Origin: Aphelocoma coerulescens
Lineage: Eukaryota; Chordata; Aves; Passeriformes; Corvidae
Direction: 5' to 3'
NCBI RefSeq assembly: GCF_041296385.1
Contig: NC_091015.1
Span: forward strand, 93,728,004 to 93,792,003
DNA length: 64,000 nt
The first letter of the stretch is position 1; each line of letters begins with the position of its first letter. Under the pieces are notes generated by a model. It saw only the letters and a list, made by a program, of their open reading frames with translations, made no database searches and had not been told where the DNA came from. Positions 62,141 through 64,000 of this stretch are shown here, piece after piece. Made by a program: the position numbers and the translations under genes.

Positions 62141-62555
62141 TGAGGTGCGTTGACCTTGGCTGGCTGCCAGACTCCACCCAGTCACTCTCTCACTCCACCT
62201 CTTGAACAGCACAAGGGAAAAAATAAGAGAGAAAAGTTCATGGGTTGAGATAAAGACCAATTGCTGTCACTGGCAAAACTGACTAGGCTTGGGACAAAAC
62301 TAAATGTGTTTTATTGCCAGTTAAAAATAGAGCAGGATGGTGAAAAGCAAAGACAAAAATACCTTCCCCCTACCCTTTTCTTTTTTCCCAGGGTTAGCTT
62401 CAGCCCTTCACTCACAACTCCTCTACTTTCTCCTCTCCAAGTGGTGCAGGGGATGAGGAATGGGGAGCTGTGGTCAGCCCATAACAGCTCCTCTTTGCTG
62501 CTTCTTTCTCCTCACACATTCCATGCTCCAGCATGAACCCTCCACTGGGTGCTGG
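62141..62555 (-). mobile_element. Endogenous retrovirus LTR fragment (ERVL-type, avian)
   Basis: Read on the plus strand, the order TGAGGTGCGTTGACC, GGCTGGCTGCCAGACTCC, CATGGGTTGAGATAAAGACC, CTTCCCCCTACCC and CTCCAGCATGAACCC matches, from memory, the reverse complement of a widespread avian LTR. On the minus strand AATAAA is present at 62310-62315 and the LTR would end CGCACCTCA. The U3 side is cut off near 62555, so this is the R-U5 end of a truncated LTR. No target-site duplication can be tested. Confidence 0.8.
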
Positions 62556-62624
62556 GAAAGCCACAGCCTTTCACAGAATTGCCTTCTACATTCAAGTTAG
62601 AACTTGAAATGTGTATCAGTGTAT
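62556..62624. other. Short unassigned stretch between LTR and CpG cluster
   Basis: Nothing recognised. It may still contain decayed LTR sequence. Confidence 0.4.
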
Positions 62625-62811
62625 CGGCTGAGACTCGCTCTCAGCGCAAACCCTTGGCAAACTGAGCACTGCAGTTACGAGGGTAAAGCAATCAAGGACG
62701 CCTAATGAGGCTCAGTTCCTTACGGAAGGTGGTTCCGTGTCCCAGCACGTTGGCGCCGCAGTGCCACTGACGCACATCACCTGGCCTGGAGTCAGGCCTG
62801 AGCCAGGCACG
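62625..62811. promoter_or_regulatory. Compact CpG cluster, possible distal regulatory element
   Basis: Twelve CpG dinucleotides in about 187 bp, in flanks that have almost none. Words of note are GTTGGCGCCGCAG (E2F-like TTGGCGCC, near 62751) and CTGACGCAC (near 62769). An AP-1 word TGACTCA follows at 62983. It has no open frame. It could be an unmethylated regulatory element, a promoter of an unannotated RNA, or GC-rich U3 sequence of the neighbouring LTR. Function is inferred only from CpG retention. Confidence 0.35.
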
Positions 62812-64000
62812 CTGCTCCCACACTGGGATTCAGGGTCTAAACCAACATGTAAGCCTGGGCTTTCTGAAACCTGCTTTCCTCCCCACGTCTCTCTTTAGTG
62901 GCTTCTAAAATGAACAATTTCCTGCCTAGTCTTTCTCTGAGGACTGAGATGCACCATTTGGATGAGGCAGCTGTACTGAACTGACTCATGCTCAGCTTAT
63001 ACTTAATTTTCAGGTATTAAACTGACACTCGCAAACATGGTAGAATTGCTATGCTGTGCCCCACTGAGTTTCAAGATTGATGCTTTCACATATGTTTTCT
63101 CAGCATTTGGCTGTTTAAGGCTTCTTTTCTCTCTTCCCCGTATTTTTCATCGTCACAAGTTCTTTTACTTGCATCTTTTTCTTACTTAGTTTTTCCTACT
63201 GTTGTTTACTCAATAGAGATTCATGCAGCTCTTTTAAAAAGGTCTCCTTGCCACAGTATCTAGTAAGGTTTTTTATACTTTTCTGCTTGTAAGGGTCTTT
63301 TATTGTCCATTTCTTTTTAACCAGAATGACTAATGTGGCATCACTACATAGCATGGACATGGCAGACAATCTGGCTGATGAAATTTCCAGCTGCAAATAT
63401 ACCCAGTGGAACTGGACTACAGAATTTATATCAGGTTGAGATTTTTTAATTAAACAGTGTGGGGGGTTGTTTACTACCTAAGGATAAGTGTTATCTTTCT
63501 TTTTGTCTTTGTAGAAAGGAAAGCAAGTCTCTGAGCTGTAAGACCAAGTTCAGGTTACCTGTTGCTTACATGTTCAGGTAGGCAATCTCCACTTGTGAAT
63601 GGGAAGTACAGCTAATTGAGCTCTTATGCTTTGAATACACAGAAACCAATGTATTTAAACCATTCTGAGCTGGGCAATCTGAGCAAAGTAGTACAGCTGT
63701 TTTTTTATCAATAATCATCTCCTAAGAATGTCCTAACATCACAATAAGGACCATTTTTTTGAGTTCTCCTCAGTTTTTTGGAGGCCTAAGTGATATATTT
63801 TCATATAACTTCTCACTGCAACTTAAAATTCTCCTTCTAGAGACAGTTTGTGCTCTTTTTTAGAAATGGTGTAAAGGCAAAGGGCATAATGTGGAAGCCT
63901 GAGGGTGATTAAAAAACATTGTAATGAGAAAACCTGACCTCATAGGGCTACAGAGTGCAAATAGAGAAAATTTACAGGAAAGTTGTATATTAAATATGGA
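62812..64000. other. Intergenic stretch, no recognised feature
   Basis: AT-rich DNA to the right edge, with short frames only. Confidence 0.5.

Noticed and set aside
1..64000. tRNA, rRNA, CRISPR arrays, operons, bacterial promoters
   Set aside because: None was seen, and the vertebrate gene structure and CR1/LTR content rule out a prokaryotic reading of the window.

Overview
The window is vertebrate nuclear DNA, almost certainly from a bird and probably a songbird. The evidence is AT-rich intronic and intergenic sequence with one GC-rich island, many CR1 LINE fragments with the avian-type 3' tail, and several avian-type endogenous retrovirus LTRs (two with 5-bp target-site duplications). The songbird assignment rests only on remembered LTR similarity.

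One gene is present: ADCY2 (adenylate cyclase type 2), on the minus strand, entering from its 5' end. Coding exon 1 (22727-22954, 76 codons) lies in a CpG island at about 22420-23640, which holds the promoter and 5' UTR. Intron 1 runs from 22726 down to 1561 (21.2 kb). Exon 2 (1363-1560, 66 codons) ends in a GTAAGA donor, and intron 2 runs off the left edge. The two exons are joined in phase 0 and encode the first 142 residues: the cytosolic N-terminus and about three transmembrane segments of the first membrane domain. The catalytic domains lie outside the window.

Intron 1 contains a CR1 with endonuclease-domain sequence (about 2100-3145), a very degraded LINE-like stretch on the minus strand (about 6780-7620, tentative), an ancient CR1-clade fragment (about 10390-10870), a complete 1269-bp solo LTR (11612-12880, duplication GTCCC) and a CR1 3' end (about 14635-15027). 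The four recognisable elements all lie on the plus strand, antisense to ADCY2.

To the right of the island, 23.6-64 kb, there is no recognisable gene: this is the upstream flank of ADCY2. It holds CR1 fragments of several ages in both orientations, LTRs at 41593-42595 (complete, duplication ATGTG, nested inside an older CR1), about 49027-49505, 46752-46859 (remnant) and 62141-62555, plus microsatellites. A compact CpG cluster at 62625-62811 stands out against CpG-poor surroundings and could be regulatory. Apart from ADCY2, the open reading frames here are transposon relics, composition artefacts of the GC-rich island, or chance. No tRNA, rRNA, CRISPR array or bacterial-type feature was seen.
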